NCBI GenBank assembly: GCA_002709955.1
Contig: PAQY01000002.1
Location: 1-64,000 of the forward strand
Direction of reading: 5' to 3'
DNA from: Rhodospirillaceae bacterium
Lineage (GTDB): Bacteria; Pseudomonadota; Alphaproteobacteria; UBA8366; Aestuariispiraceae
DNA: 64,000 bases
Below the pieces are notes generated by a model that worked only from the letters and a program-made list of their open reading frames with translations, was not told the DNA's origin and made no database searches. Below are positions 9,001-15,873 of this stretch, piece by piece. Positions within the stretch are counted from its first letter, which is position 1. Each line of letters starts with the position of its first letter. The position numbers were made by a program, and so were the translations under genes.

Positions 9001-11655
9001 GTCTTTGGCAACGGCAATGGTGGCGGCGACAGCGATACGGGTTGGCAGACGGTCACGGTGAATGTCGGCGATCTGCCTGCGGGTGATCACCAGATCACGC
9101 TGGGCGGTTACAACAACGCCAAGACGACAGAAAGTGAAAGCGTTGAAATCCGCTTCGATAATCTGGAAGTGTCGGGCATGGTTGGCGGTGTCGAACCCGC
9201 TGAACCGGCAGAATCCCTGTCGCTGGATATCACAGGTACGGATATCGATACCTCTGATGTCGTCGCAACATGGCAGGATGCTGGCGTGACATTGCAGGCC
9301 TTGCGGTTCGATCCGTCGACTGACAGCTATAGCGATCGGAACTTCTCCACCAAGGATATCAGTTTCACCATCAATGGCAGCCATACTGGCGATACCAGTC
9401 TGCATGGCAGCTATAACTACGCTGGGATTTCAGTTGGTGGCGGAATCGATGGCGGTGAAATCGACACGATCGATGGTCAGACCACGACCGGGACAGAGGT
9501 CATGCGGATGACGTTTGATCAGCCCATGGGCGATGTCACCGTGACGCTTTCTGCTCTGTTTGATGGGGAAACCCAGATCACGGCGGATCATGGTCCTTAC
9601 GATCCAGGATATCTGGAACAGGCGCGCTGGACCGCGTTTGGTCCGGATGGTCAGCAGGCAACCGGCGTCATCGATGGAACTGTCAATGGTTTGGCGAATG
9701 CCACAATCACAGCAGGTTTCCCGATTACATCGATTGAATTGACACCGATGAATGACGGGGCTGGCAACAGCGGTCACAACTCTGACTTCCTGTTGAAGGC
9801 CATTTCCGCCCAACCTTATGAAGCGCCTGAGATCGATAGTGACAACAACGACACCATTCATGGTGGCAGCGGTGATGATCAGGTCTTTGGCCAATACGGC
9901 AATGACTTCCTGCAGGGCGGGTCGGGTAACGACATCGTCTCTGGCGGGGCGGGTCGCGATTGGATCATGGGTGGATCGGATGCCGGGTCGGTTGATGTTG
10001 GGCCTCAATCCCTGACAGTCACCTTCCAGGGTACGGATGCGTCATATTCCAACTCGGTGGGTTACTATGTCCTGGATGATGAAGGCACACCGGAAACCGG
10101 ACAGGTGATTTGGGCCAACCTGCATCAGACCGATGTTGGATCGACCCATACGATCCTGATGGATGGTTTTGATAAGGAAGATATTGGCTTCTTCCTGATC
10201 CCGGATGGGGCGGATATCAACCAGGGTCTGGCGGATGGCACCGTCGTCACCTTTGGGGAAAGCGCAACGGGCGAGATCACGATCTTTGCGGATGGTCAGG
10301 AACTGCAAGGACAGGATGCGAAGGCCTACTTCTCCAACCCGTCCAGCCTGAATGCAGATGGGCAAGACCATACGCAGGTCACAGAAATTACCGATGGTGT
10401 TGGCCTGACCATCAATGCGGATGGCAAGGATGGTTACCTGCAAGGGGGCGGTGATGTTATCTCCGGCCAGCAGGTCACTGTTGAAGTTGGGTTCAAGGCG
10501 ACGGAGCAAGGTCCCAGCTTTACACCGCTGGTGTCCTATTCCGCAGGCCGGAACAACGGCAACGAATTCACCATCGGCGCTCAAAATGGTACCATCCAAG
10601 TCATCGTCGCGGGCGTCGCTGTGGTGACCACGATCCTGGCGTCCGGTCTGTTCGATGGGCAGGAACATATGCTCTCTGCAACATGGGATGGCGAGACAGG
10701 GGATCTGAAGGTCTATGTCGATGGGGTTCAAGGCTTTGCCGCGAACAACATCGCAACGGGTCAAAGCCTGAATGGCGGCGGTACCCTGGTCTTCGGACAG
10801 GAACAGGACAGCAATGGCGGTGGCTTTGATCAGGATCAGGTGTTCTCGGGCACTCTGACCCAGGCACGGTTCTTTGACGAAGTTCGTGACCCGGTAGAGA
10901 TTGCCCAGAATGCCGGTGAACCTTTGCCAGACGATACCGACAATGTTACGGCGGATTATCACTTCGGCAGCTATGATGCAGGCAATCAAACGGTGGAAGA
11001 TGCTTCCGGCAACGGCAATCATCTGACCTATCAGACGGTTTCCGGCTTCGCACCGTCTGGTGATCCAGAAGTGATTGTGGGTGGTTCCGGTGAAACCCTG
11101 ATCGGCTTCGAAGACCTGCTGAATGGTGGCGATCAGGATTACAATGATGCGATCCTGTCCGTGAAACCTGTACCCTCTGCGGCTGATTTCCAACAGGGCG
11201 ACCAGTTGTGGGGCGGCGATGTCGGCGGCACGGGCGATGGAGAACACGATGCGTTCTTCTATGCACGCGGCGATGGGGTCGATACCATCAACGACTTCGA
11301 AGTCGGCACGGATCAGTTGTTCATCAGCGGCTATGAACAGGATGATATGACAATCCTGCAGGATGGTGACGATACAATCATCAGCCTTGGCGATGGTGGC
11401 GCGATCAAACTGGTCGGTGTTGATGCCTCTGTCTTTGGGTCTGAAGACAACATCGCATCCTATGACGCGGATGCGGATCAGAATGGATCGTTGAATATTG
11501 ATGAACTGATGCAGATGAAGGATGACGTGCTGGGTGGTGGAGACACCGGCGGGGCGACACCTCCACCATCTGCCCATGACGCTGGAATTGTTATGATCGC
11601 GCCGGTGATACCGGGGCTGACCGATAGCAATAACGAAGACCCGCAGAATGGCTAA
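1..11655 (+). CDS. Giant RTX/T1SS adhesin, 5' end outside window
   Basis: This is the C-terminal 3884 residues of a secreted, calcium-binding repeat protein of the LapA/BapA kind. The frame is open at base 1 and begins inside a repeat, so the true start lies upstream. Numbering is from the window edge. Residues 1-1140 and about 1740-2090 are Ig-like/VCBS and T1SS-143-like repeats that often end in a V-x-D-D-V-P linker. RTX nonapeptide blocks (GGxGxDxxx) lie near 1144-1175, 1288-1315, 1619-1664, 2277-2320, 2523-2550, 2669-2700 and 3282-3327. A DUF4114 domain sits at 2114-2264, a lectin-like jelly roll at 2329-2514, two near-identical copies of a 184-residue unit at 2707-3074, and a second DUF4114 split by a LamG-like domain at 3337-3725. 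The end carries a GDGVDTINDF-type secretion region and an EF-hand loop (3824-3835). Cysteines are almost absent. The exporter genes follow. A role in surface adhesion or biofilm is inferred. Confidence 0.93.
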   Translation: MPVTVTPSTDGQTITGTANGVPVFTMELTNGGTGYSFTLQGTLDQPVGAGENEVDLPFTVEVTDGDGSTASTTFHISVVDDVPVAVDDSAGPVEEGQSVSGNVVDANDTVGADGASVTSVDYTDGSGNTVTYSVDPVTGATITVDTGVLTIAADGSYTFTTGEDAVTGSESVFENFTYTLTDGDGDQDTAVLSIEVTDDDVPTVTIEYPGANATAGVVNEDDLGSEAGDAVSGSDQSGASSVSGTIGIDTGDDGFGSIALTVPQALEDMALTSGGEAISYSVSTDGQTITAMADGSQVFTVSVTGNEADGFGWTFDLTGQIDHPTGDGANVISGLPFGVTVTDADGDATDATIKVDVVDDVPVALTDAIVVGQADSVSVDEDDLADGTDGSDATSVSGSLGFGSGDVIAIDYGADGAADGAPSGVSYGDLDFTINGPAGLTSQGKDIGYSQTGNVLTATSEDGRDVFTVTLNGDGSFTFDLLDSVDHADGAGENAMDLGFTITGTPNADVLAAAVDGDGDPVSGLSDASVTQSFTVSVVDDVPVATANDLTGEPEVVTVTITAENYSETGAGFTVTGRQIDSNGTLTDKSTDLVSTNQNPPGFGVTGAASGANSEIGYSDSDMVSEELHIDFDQPISEVTISYSWMNSQEDGTYTLYRDGQPVGSATVTGVTDQIDAAFTAQADDGGSFDSIVFTAPSGGGNDFLVHSVEFEQTVDGTGGVVAEVVTVDEDDLSDGSDLTKEPLTASGDLGLNGEELISIDYGADGAADGAQTGLGYADLTFTIEGPAGLTSQGEPITYSQTGDVMTASADGRDVFTVTLNADGSFTFTLMDTIDHQTADGENVSTLSFGLSGVPSETAVTDYDLDPADLGDVAFNHSFQVNVIDDVPHAVDDATVTLNEGGAVVQGSVMDNDTQGADGASVTEIGYTDANGNPATATVDPVNGASVATEFGTLTIAANGSYTFTSNTSVENPNGAAVSDGFTYTITDADGDTATATQTFAIEDTLPELSLQIGPAEGLEDQPIALSIAADLAQANGAVTIGVQLGNVPTDATLVTGTGQVLTGSNSYTLTPDDLEGLTIQAGEHSADDFGITVTATATHSVTGETVTTDAMPLPVTVREVADGPTLTVDADVVATGDEGTDDYLVGGDGSDTLQGGAGDDVIEGEGGNDLLIGDTYDGTMSAALNIDVGLIDQDGSEVAGLTLSGLPAGATLTSDQGSITVTANGTAELTAADLDGLTVTFPAGTEGFDIAVAARTVDTDFDDTTTDTSADVIQTISVSLPAGDGFGDDTITGGEGDDTIYGNRGDDVLHGDGPDVPEVELVTGTQTIYVTDRGPSIDIGGIGGSSGSGDQGAPTEPDHVSEGGYTITGTLDVAEGGVVTSINYTTEDGQAAYATVDSTNGVTVDTQYGSLTVNADGSFSYTSDQDEDHAPSGAPLPDPFSFTSAVSSGMTSGSGTPGGNLGTGANDFVDDGSMNHHGTSGSDTFVVDRDLQMNENFQMGGGDDVIVVNGDTSQGNNLNMGGGDDGVLLGENIQGNTAMDGGDGNDVLYLGKDRDSYQLQNFTDNQGHINTQIIDLDTGNMLTVNNIEAISFADGVIIGNEDLVETGGGEPIDIGTYNDTIYGEEGNDQLYGDQGNDVLRGGEGNDTVDGGTGIDDVHAGSGNDSGIFTVGEGGVGERYDGGTGTDTLTIRYSAADLENPAIVAELREIQDFIANNSNPLTDAGAERTFQALGITVQDWEDVTLDGPDLPPPVDAQDDGTETLAEGGESTSGNLLTNDETGGGEITQFTYTDEGGNTQTAAAGETVDTIYGTLTVNSDGSYTYTSDPSEDHSGGGLSETVTYTLENEYGSDTASITLNVTDTVPVAQDDANSTVEGGDAVTGNLLTNDDLGADGSSLTSFTYTDANGVQQTSAANQTVVTQTGSLTVNANGSYSFTANDSVVHSTDGQTEQEVFTYTITDGDGDTSMATATIDITDTDPTLEVAASGTGVEDQVIPLDLSYEVTGEDIASSSFTISGVPEGASLTAGTQTSPGVWSVSAAELETVGMNPPLDFSGDINLTLTASVTDVDGDVATDSQDFTVYVAPIVDEIELTAESETATFVPKNGGGEPEPGEGIRVTNMGNESASYNNTFGYVIMVAGVPTVGEILFSNTKQEINVTKEIEGVDPDSVEFFVISNGANLNPGLTSGTEVTFSQNAQGNWVASTANGPLSGQGDPVIFSNPALNENNYDYTTDNQVVGNQNWEDIANGGDMDFNDVNMNVERYEIPAGTGENEVLVGTPQDDVLDGGAGDDTITGLGGDDTITGGTGNDTIYGDGENDGTTTIVTVGDPSVVFSSSFEDIPDDAVQSNPSQFADSIDGWSSTADKVEIWTDEDVRVLGNQPDGTNDAADGDNFVELNNVAGNAFADADGIYRDVQTVAGEVYELTFSYSGRPGYDETVNSMAVMVDGEQLGSYTHDMENQTEHDWQTVTVRFVGTGEPMRIVFAETSDNDHLEGRGMSLDDITLVDTGTMEVAGLEGESFNDTIYGNAGDDTIYGQQGDDLIFGDNAAGTLAEGCFVAPIEITAAATDTDGSEEVLTIEIGNIPDGATLTNTAGDTFTGSQVHVLTPDQLAGLQIEVPNGTGDFSLSVEVTVLDTDPDQGGTDTGTRSTTLAIDIPEPVTTDGNATYDDTIYGGAGSDTISGQQGNDVLYGDGGPDDGGTGTQPVEVEFDLSTPSYSDDPLNQYGSSGDHYAKGYMDDDQMVVKLGGKDDCGVCDMAGGFTSSFSVDAAASGTTITFSYRMIVDQDYESDEFGEVWVAIDGQRIDINGNDFVTRVFGNGNGGGDSDTGWQTVTVNVGDLPAGDHQITLGGYNNAKTTESESIEIRFDDLEVSGTVGGVEPVAPPVSQPVEVDFDLSSPSYSDDPLNQYGSSGDQYAKGFMDNDQMVVKLGGKDDCDITDMSGGFTSNFSVDAAATETTITFSYRMIVDDDFESNEFGEVWVAIDGQRIDINGNDFVTRVFGNGNGGGDSDTGWQTVTVNVGDLPAGDHQITLGGYNNAKTTESESVEIRFDNLEVSGMVGGVEPAEPAESLSLDITGTDIDTSDVVATWQDAGVTLQALRFDPSTDSYSDRNFSTKDISFTINGSHTGDTSLHGSYNYAGISVGGGIDGGEIDTIDGQTTTGTEVMRMTFDQPMGDVTVTLSALFDGETQITADHGPYDPGYLEQARWTAFGPDGQQATGVIDGTVNGLANATITAGFPITSIELTPMNDGAGNSGHNSDFLLKAISAQPYEAPEIDSDNNDTIHGGSGDDQVFGQYGNDFLQGGSGNDIVSGGAGRDWIMGGSDAGSVDVGPQSLTVTFQGTDASYSNSVGYYVLDDEGTPETGQVIWANLHQTDVGSTHTILMDGFDKEDIGFFLIPDGADINQGLADGTVVTFGESATGEITIFADGQELQGQDAKAYFSNPSSLNADGQDHTQVTEITDGVGLTINADGKDGYLQGGGDVISGQQVTVEVGFKATEQGPSFTPLVSYSAGRNNGNEFTIGAQNGTIQVIVAGVAVVTTILASGLFDGQEHMLSATWDGETGDLKVYVDGVQGFAANNIATGQSLNGGGTLVFGQEQDSNGGGFDQDQVFSGTLTQARFFDEVRDPVEIAQNAGEPLPDDTDNVTADYHFGSYDAGNQTVEDASGNGNHLTYQTVSGFAPSGDPEVIVGGSGETLIGFEDLLNGGDQDYNDAILSVKPVPSAADFQQGDQLWGGDVGGTGDGEHDAFFYARGDGVDTINDFEVGTDQLFISGYEQDDMTILQDGDDTIISLGDGGAIKLVGVDASVFGSEDNIASYDADADQNGSLNIDELMQMKDDVLGGGDTGGATPPPSAHDAGIVMIAPVIPGLTDSNNEDPQNG
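8119..9222 (+). repeat. Tandem 552-base duplication within the adhesin gene
   Basis: Bases 8119-8670 and 8671-9222 encode two successive 184-residue units that are nearly identical in protein and, over long stretches, in DNA. Both contain the same SYSDDPLNQYGSSGD start and the same GNGNGGGDSDTGW core. The first copy has a C-x-x-C pair (DDCGVCDM) where the second has DDCDITDM. This suggests a recent in-frame duplication with little divergence. Confidence 0.9.
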
Positions 11656-11693
11656 CGCGCTCTAGCAATTAGGGCGTATATGCGAAATTGACG

Positions 11694-11725
11694 AAGCGGA
11701 GGGCTGTATTGTCCTCCGCTTTTTC
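11694..11725 (+). terminator. Rho-independent terminator after the adhesin gene
   Basis: The nine-base arms AAGCGGAGG (11694-11702) and CCTCCGCTT (11713-11721) pair perfectly across a ten-base loop and are followed by a run of T. The hairpin lies 39 bases after the adhesin stop codon and about 130 bases before the exporter gene. The exporter genes probably have their own promoter in 11726-11856, or depend on read-through. Confidence 0.88.
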
Positions 11726-11856
11726 ATTGTGTTAACCTTTTGTCACGATGGTGTTTGGTATGAATCGTGCTTAAATGTTAGAACTATTGGCTTATTGGGC
11801 GTGTATGCCCTAAACAGTGTGACGGTAGGCTTTAGCGGGAGCGTTGGAATTACTCC

Positions 11857-14502
11857 ATGGCGCGTGACTCAGATCTAGACCAAAAAGCCGCCGTGTCGGC
11901 AAAGCGGACTGATCCGCCACGCCCCTATGCGCCCAGCGAGGCTGCTAGAGGTACCGAAAAACAACCGCCGGATTCTGTTGATCAAGGCCAGGAGTCAGGC
12001 TCGGCTGGATTGTTGAATCCCTTGGATAGCGGTCGCAATGACCCGAATGCTGGGCGCGCGGAACGGGATCTGCTGTCCCCGGAGGCCTTGCATCGACATT
12101 TTGAGCGTGCCAGCGCCGCGAATGATACCGCCGCGGCATTGAATGACGCAGCCGATGACGTGGCAAAAACTGCCGGGGCTGCAAAATCAACCCGCCGCCC
12201 GCCTCAGAAAGCAGATGGGGATGATCCAGATTCTTCTGATGGCGGGCCCCAAGATTCTGATTCTGCGCGCAATGCTGCTGCGGAACGGCGCGCCAATCGG
12301 AATCGACGGGACGGCGCCCGTGACAGCAAGGATCGCCGCAGTGCCTCAACAGGCTGGCAAATTCGTCCAACGCCGGGCACCAAAGATGATCCGTTATTGG
12401 GCTGCCTGACCATTCTTTGTACCCTGCTGGAACGTAACATCTCCTCCGAAGCGCTGACCTCTGCGCTGCCATTGGTTGATGGTATGTTGACGCCGGAATT
12501 GTTTGTGCGTGCAGCAGAACGGGCGGGGATCTCGTCGCGTCTTCAGCGCCGCAACCTAGACAGCGTGTCCAAATTGTCACTGCCCTGTGTCTTGCTGCTC
12601 AGCCGCCAACGGGCCTGTGTTCTGACGGATATTCGCCGGGACGAGGGGCGCGCGACCATTATCCTACCGGAAATGGGTGCTGGAACCCGTGATGTTGCCT
12701 ATGACGAGCTGGTCCAGGAATATGTTGGCTATGCCCTGTTTGCGCGGCCTGAATTTCAATATGACAAACGGGCACAAGATGACCGCATCGCCGATCCGAA
12801 AGGCTGGTTCTGGGGGACGCTGCTGAATTCGTGGAAGCTGTATATCGAAGTCGGGGTAGCCGCGATCATGGTCAATTGCTTTGCGATTGCCAGCCCGCTA
12901 TTCACCATGAATGTCTATGACCGTGTTGTGCCCAACTTTGCCGAAGAGACATTGTGGGTCCTGGTGATTGGTATTTCCATCGTCTATGGCTTTGATTTCA
13001 TGTTGAAATTGATCCGGGGCTATCTGGTGGATGTTGCCGGTAAGACGGCTGATACCAAAATTGCAGCCCGCCTGTTCCAACAGGTGATGGGCATGAAAAT
13101 GGCCAATCGTCCGCCCTCAGCCGGTGGGCTTGCCAATTCGATGCGGGAATTTGAAAGCCTGCGGGAATTCTTTACGTCTTCCACCGTGACCGCCCTGGTT
13201 GATTTCCCGTTCATCTTCCTGTTCCTGGGGGTGATCGCCATCATCGGCAGTCCGGCGATTGTTGCTATTCCCGCATTCATGGTTTTCCTGGCTGTCATCT
13301 GTGGCTTTATCGTTCAGATACAAATGCGCAAGATTGTTCAGGAAACCACGCGCGAGGCGATGCAAAAGCATGCGATCCTGATCGAGGCGATCTCCGGCGC
13401 GGAAACCATTAAGGCAACCGCATCGGAAGGGCGCATGCAGCGTGCCTGGGAAACCTTCGTATCCAAAACGGCATCGTCGTCTATGAAGGCAACGCGGTGG
13501 TCCCAGTTTGCCTTAAACCTTAGTGGCTTTTTTACACAGTTCGTGACGGTGACCGTGGTGCTGGTCGGTGTCTATGAAATCCATGAAGGCAATATGACGA
13601 CGGGTGCCCTTGTTGCCTGTACCATTCTGGCCGGGCGGGCGATGGCACCGCTGTCCCAGATTGCCGGGATCGCCACACGCTTTAACCAGGCGCGGGAATC
13701 CCTGAATGCGCTGGACAAGATGATGCAGACCCCGGTGGAACGCCCGGAAGGTCGCTCTTTCGTGCATCGCCCTGAATTCAACGGGATGTTGGAATTCAAG
13801 AATGTGAAATTCACCTATCCAGAGGCAAAGACCACCGCGTTGAGCGATGTTTCCTTTAAGATTGAAGCGGGTGAAAAGGTTGGAATCATCGGGCGGATTG
13901 GGTCTGGTAAATCCACAATCGAGCGGCTGTTGCTGGGCCTGTATGACCCGGATGAAGGATCGGTTCTGGTCGATGGCACGGATGTGCGCCAGATTGATCC
14001 AGCGGATTTGCGCCGTTCTGTTGGTGTGGTGCCCCAGGATGTTTACCTGTTTTTTGGAACGGTGAAGGAAAACATCGCCCTGGGTGCGCCTTATGCTGAT
14101 GATTCCGCGATTTTGCGCGCGGCGCGCATTTCCGGGGTGGATGAATTCATCTCTAAACACCCGCTTGGTCTTGATTTACCGGTGGGAGAGCGCGGATTGT
14201 CCTTATCCGGCGGCCAGCGCCAGGCGATTGCAGTAGCGCGGGCCTTGTTATTGGACCCGCCAATCCTTTTATTGGATGAACCAACAAGCGCCATGGATAA
14301 CACCACAGAAGGGCGGTTCAAGGCACGGTTGGGAACAGTTTTGACAAATAAGACGCTTATTCTGGTAACCCATCGTGGATCATTGTTGACGCTGGTGGAT
14401 CGGTTGATCGTTATGGATGGCGGGCGCATTGTTGCGGATGGCCCGAAGGAAATCGTGATGGAAGCGCTGGCGTCAGGGCGTATTCAGGCAGCAAAGGTTT
14501 AA
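11857..14502 (+). CDS. Type I secretion ABC transporter (LapB/PrtD-like permease-ATPase)
   Basis: Inner-membrane half-transporter that should export the adjacent adhesin using ATP. Order of parts in 881 residues: a hydrophilic, charged, low-complexity N-terminal tail of about 170 residues; a C39-peptidase-like domain (about 170-305) that does not show the catalytic Cys-His arrangement; six membrane segments (about 320-610); and an ATPase domain. The ATPase has Walker A GRIGSGKST at 679-687, the signature LSGGQ near 783 and Walker B ILLLDEP near 807. GRxGSGKST is typical of the adhesin-exporter branch. Such transporters are usually 550-720 residues, so the long tail is unusual. The start is uncertain because no strong ribosome site lies close to the ATG; GGGAG lies 13 bases upstream. 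The HlyD-type adaptor follows after 54 bases. The outer-membrane TolC partner is not in the window. Confidence 0.92.
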   Translation: MARDSDLDQKAAVSAKRTDPPRPYAPSEAARGTEKQPPDSVDQGQESGSAGLLNPLDSGRNDPNAGRAERDLLSPEALHRHFERASAANDTAAALNDAADDVAKTAGAAKSTRRPPQKADGDDPDSSDGGPQDSDSARNAAAERRANRNRRDGARDSKDRRSASTGWQIRPTPGTKDDPLLGCLTILCTLLERNISSEALTSALPLVDGMLTPELFVRAAERAGISSRLQRRNLDSVSKLSLPCVLLLSRQRACVLTDIRRDEGRATIILPEMGAGTRDVAYDELVQEYVGYALFARPEFQYDKRAQDDRIADPKGWFWGTLLNSWKLYIEVGVAAIMVNCFAIASPLFTMNVYDRVVPNFAEETLWVLVIGISIVYGFDFMLKLIRGYLVDVAGKTADTKIAARLFQQVMGMKMANRPPSAGGLANSMREFESLREFFTSSTVTALVDFPFIFLFLGVIAIIGSPAIVAIPAFMVFLAVICGFIVQIQMRKIVQETTREAMQKHAILIEAISGAETIKATASEGRMQRAWETFVSKTASSSMKATRWSQFALNLSGFFTQFVTVTVVLVGVYEIHEGNMTTGALVACTILAGRAMAPLSQIAGIATRFNQARESLNALDKMMQTPVERPEGRSFVHRPEFNGMLEFKNVKFTYPEAKTTALSDVSFKIEAGEKVGIIGRIGSGKSTIERLLLGLYDPDEGSVLVDGTDVRQIDPADLRRSVGVVPQDVYLFFGTVKENIALGAPYADDSAILRAARISGVDEFISKHPLGLDLPVGERGLSLSGGQRQAIAVARALLLDPPILLLDEPTSAMDNTTEGRFKARLGTVLTNKTLILVTHRGSLLTLVDRLIVMDGGRIVADGPKEIVMEALASGRIQAAKV

Positions 14503-14556
14503 CCCGATTGCGGTCCAACTTTCAGTGGGGCACGCATTAAGATTGGAATGACATAA

Positions 14557-15873
14557 ATGTCTGCAGGCAATTGGGGTGACGAAATTTACGACGCCGAAAG
14601 CAATTCGGGTGTCGGGCGCAGTGCACGGTTATGGGCACATATCCTGCTGTTCCTGATCGCAGCCTTCTTTGTTGTGTTTCTGGTCTGGGCGCACAGCGCG
14701 GATCTGGACGAGATCACCCGCGGCGAAGGAAAAATTATTCCGTCTGGTCAAACTAAGATCGTCCAGCATTTCGAAGGCGGTATCGTTTCAGAAATCGCCG
14801 TCCGGGAAGGCGATATTGTTGAAGCCGGTCAGGTGATTATGCGCATCGAAAACCGCCTGGCCGATGCCGAACTGGCAGAGAAGACCACAAAGTATCGCAG
14901 TCTTTTGGCAGAGGGCACACGGTTACAGGCGGAAGCCACTGGGGCGACTGAAATCAACTTTTCCCAGGATATTCTGACCAATGCTCCCAATCGCGCGAAT
15001 GATCAGCGCGATGTTTTCGAAACCAACCTGAAAGAATTGCAGGGTAAAATTCGCATTCGTGAAACTCAGCGCACCCAGGCATTGCAGGAATTGCGACAAA
15101 AGACAGCCCAGGTATCGCAAATCGAAAGTCAGTTGGAACTGGCGCGCCAGGAATTGAATCTGATTCAGCCGCTGGTCGCCAGCGGTGCTGCGTCTCAACA
15201 GGAAGTCCTAACCCTGCGGCGATCCGTTGTGGAACTGGAATCGCAATTGGAAGATACCAAGCTTTCAATTCCGCGCATACGCTCTCAAATTCAGGAATCC
15301 ACCAGCACGATTGAACAGGAATTGTCTGCCTTTCGCGCCAAGGCGCAGCAGCAGTTAAGTGAGGTTCGGACAGAGGCAGAGCGACTGCGGGAAGATTTGA
15401 CCGCTGGTCAGGATCGGGAAAAGAGAACCGATATCAGGTCGCCCGTGCGTGGAACCGTCAATAAGATCCTGATCAACACAATTGGTGGTGTTGTGAAGCC
15501 AGGGGACCCCGTGGCGGAAATTGTGCCTTTGGAGGATTCCCTGCTGGTCGAAGCCCGCATTCGCCCCGCGGATCGCGCACAGCTTTATCCGGGTCTTACG
15601 GCTGTTGTGAAGGTGTCGGCCTATGATTTCTCCATCCATGGCGGGCTGGACGCGCAATTGGTGGATATCTCCCCCGATACGATCCTGGATGAGGAGGGAA
15701 AGCCCTATTACCGGGTGCGTCTGTCGACGACAGATACCAGCCTGGGCAAGGATATGCCTATTATTCCCGGTATGACAGCCACGGTTGATATTATCACAGG
15801 CCACAAAACTGTTCTGCAATATCTGCTGAAACCGATTGAAAAAGGCATCAACAATTCATTGACGGAACGGTAA
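14557..15873 (+). CDS. HlyD/LapC-family periplasmic adaptor of the type I secretion system
   Basis: Membrane fusion protein of 438 residues that bridges the ABC exporter to an outer-membrane channel. It has a short cytoplasmic N-terminus, one membrane segment at about residues 25-47, then the barrel and lipoyl half-motif around GEGKIIPSGQTKIVQHFEGG, which is characteristic of this family. Long helical hairpin sequence rich in Gln, Glu and Leu runs from about 105 to 295. The second lipoyl half and the beta-barrel begin at about 300 (RSPVRGTVNKI). The length is normal. It lies in the same transcription direction as the exporter, 54 bases downstream. The stop codon shares one base with the start of the amidase gene. 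Confidence 0.93.
   Translation: MSAGNWGDEIYDAESNSGVGRSARLWAHILLFLIAAFFVVFLVWAHSADLDEITRGEGKIIPSGQTKIVQHFEGGIVSEIAVREGDIVEAGQVIMRIENRLADAELAEKTTKYRSLLAEGTRLQAEATGATEINFSQDILTNAPNRANDQRDVFETNLKELQGKIRIRETQRTQALQELRQKTAQVSQIESQLELARQELNLIQPLVASGAASQQEVLTLRRSVVELESQLEDTKLSIPRIRSQIQESTSTIEQELSAFRAKAQQQLSEVRTEAERLREDLTAGQDREKRTDIRSPVRGTVNKILINTIGGVVKPGDPVAEIVPLEDSLLVEARIRPADRAQLYPGLTAVVKVSAYDFSIHGGLDAQLVDISPDTILDEEGKPYYRVRLSTTDTSLGKDMPIIPGMTATVDIITGHKTVLQYLLKPIEKGINNSLTER

Noticed and set aside
12370-12770. C39 domain of the exporter as an active leader peptidase
   Set aside because: The catalytic Cys/His arrangement is not visible and the substrate is a C-terminal-signal adhesin, so a non-catalytic C39-like domain is the better call.
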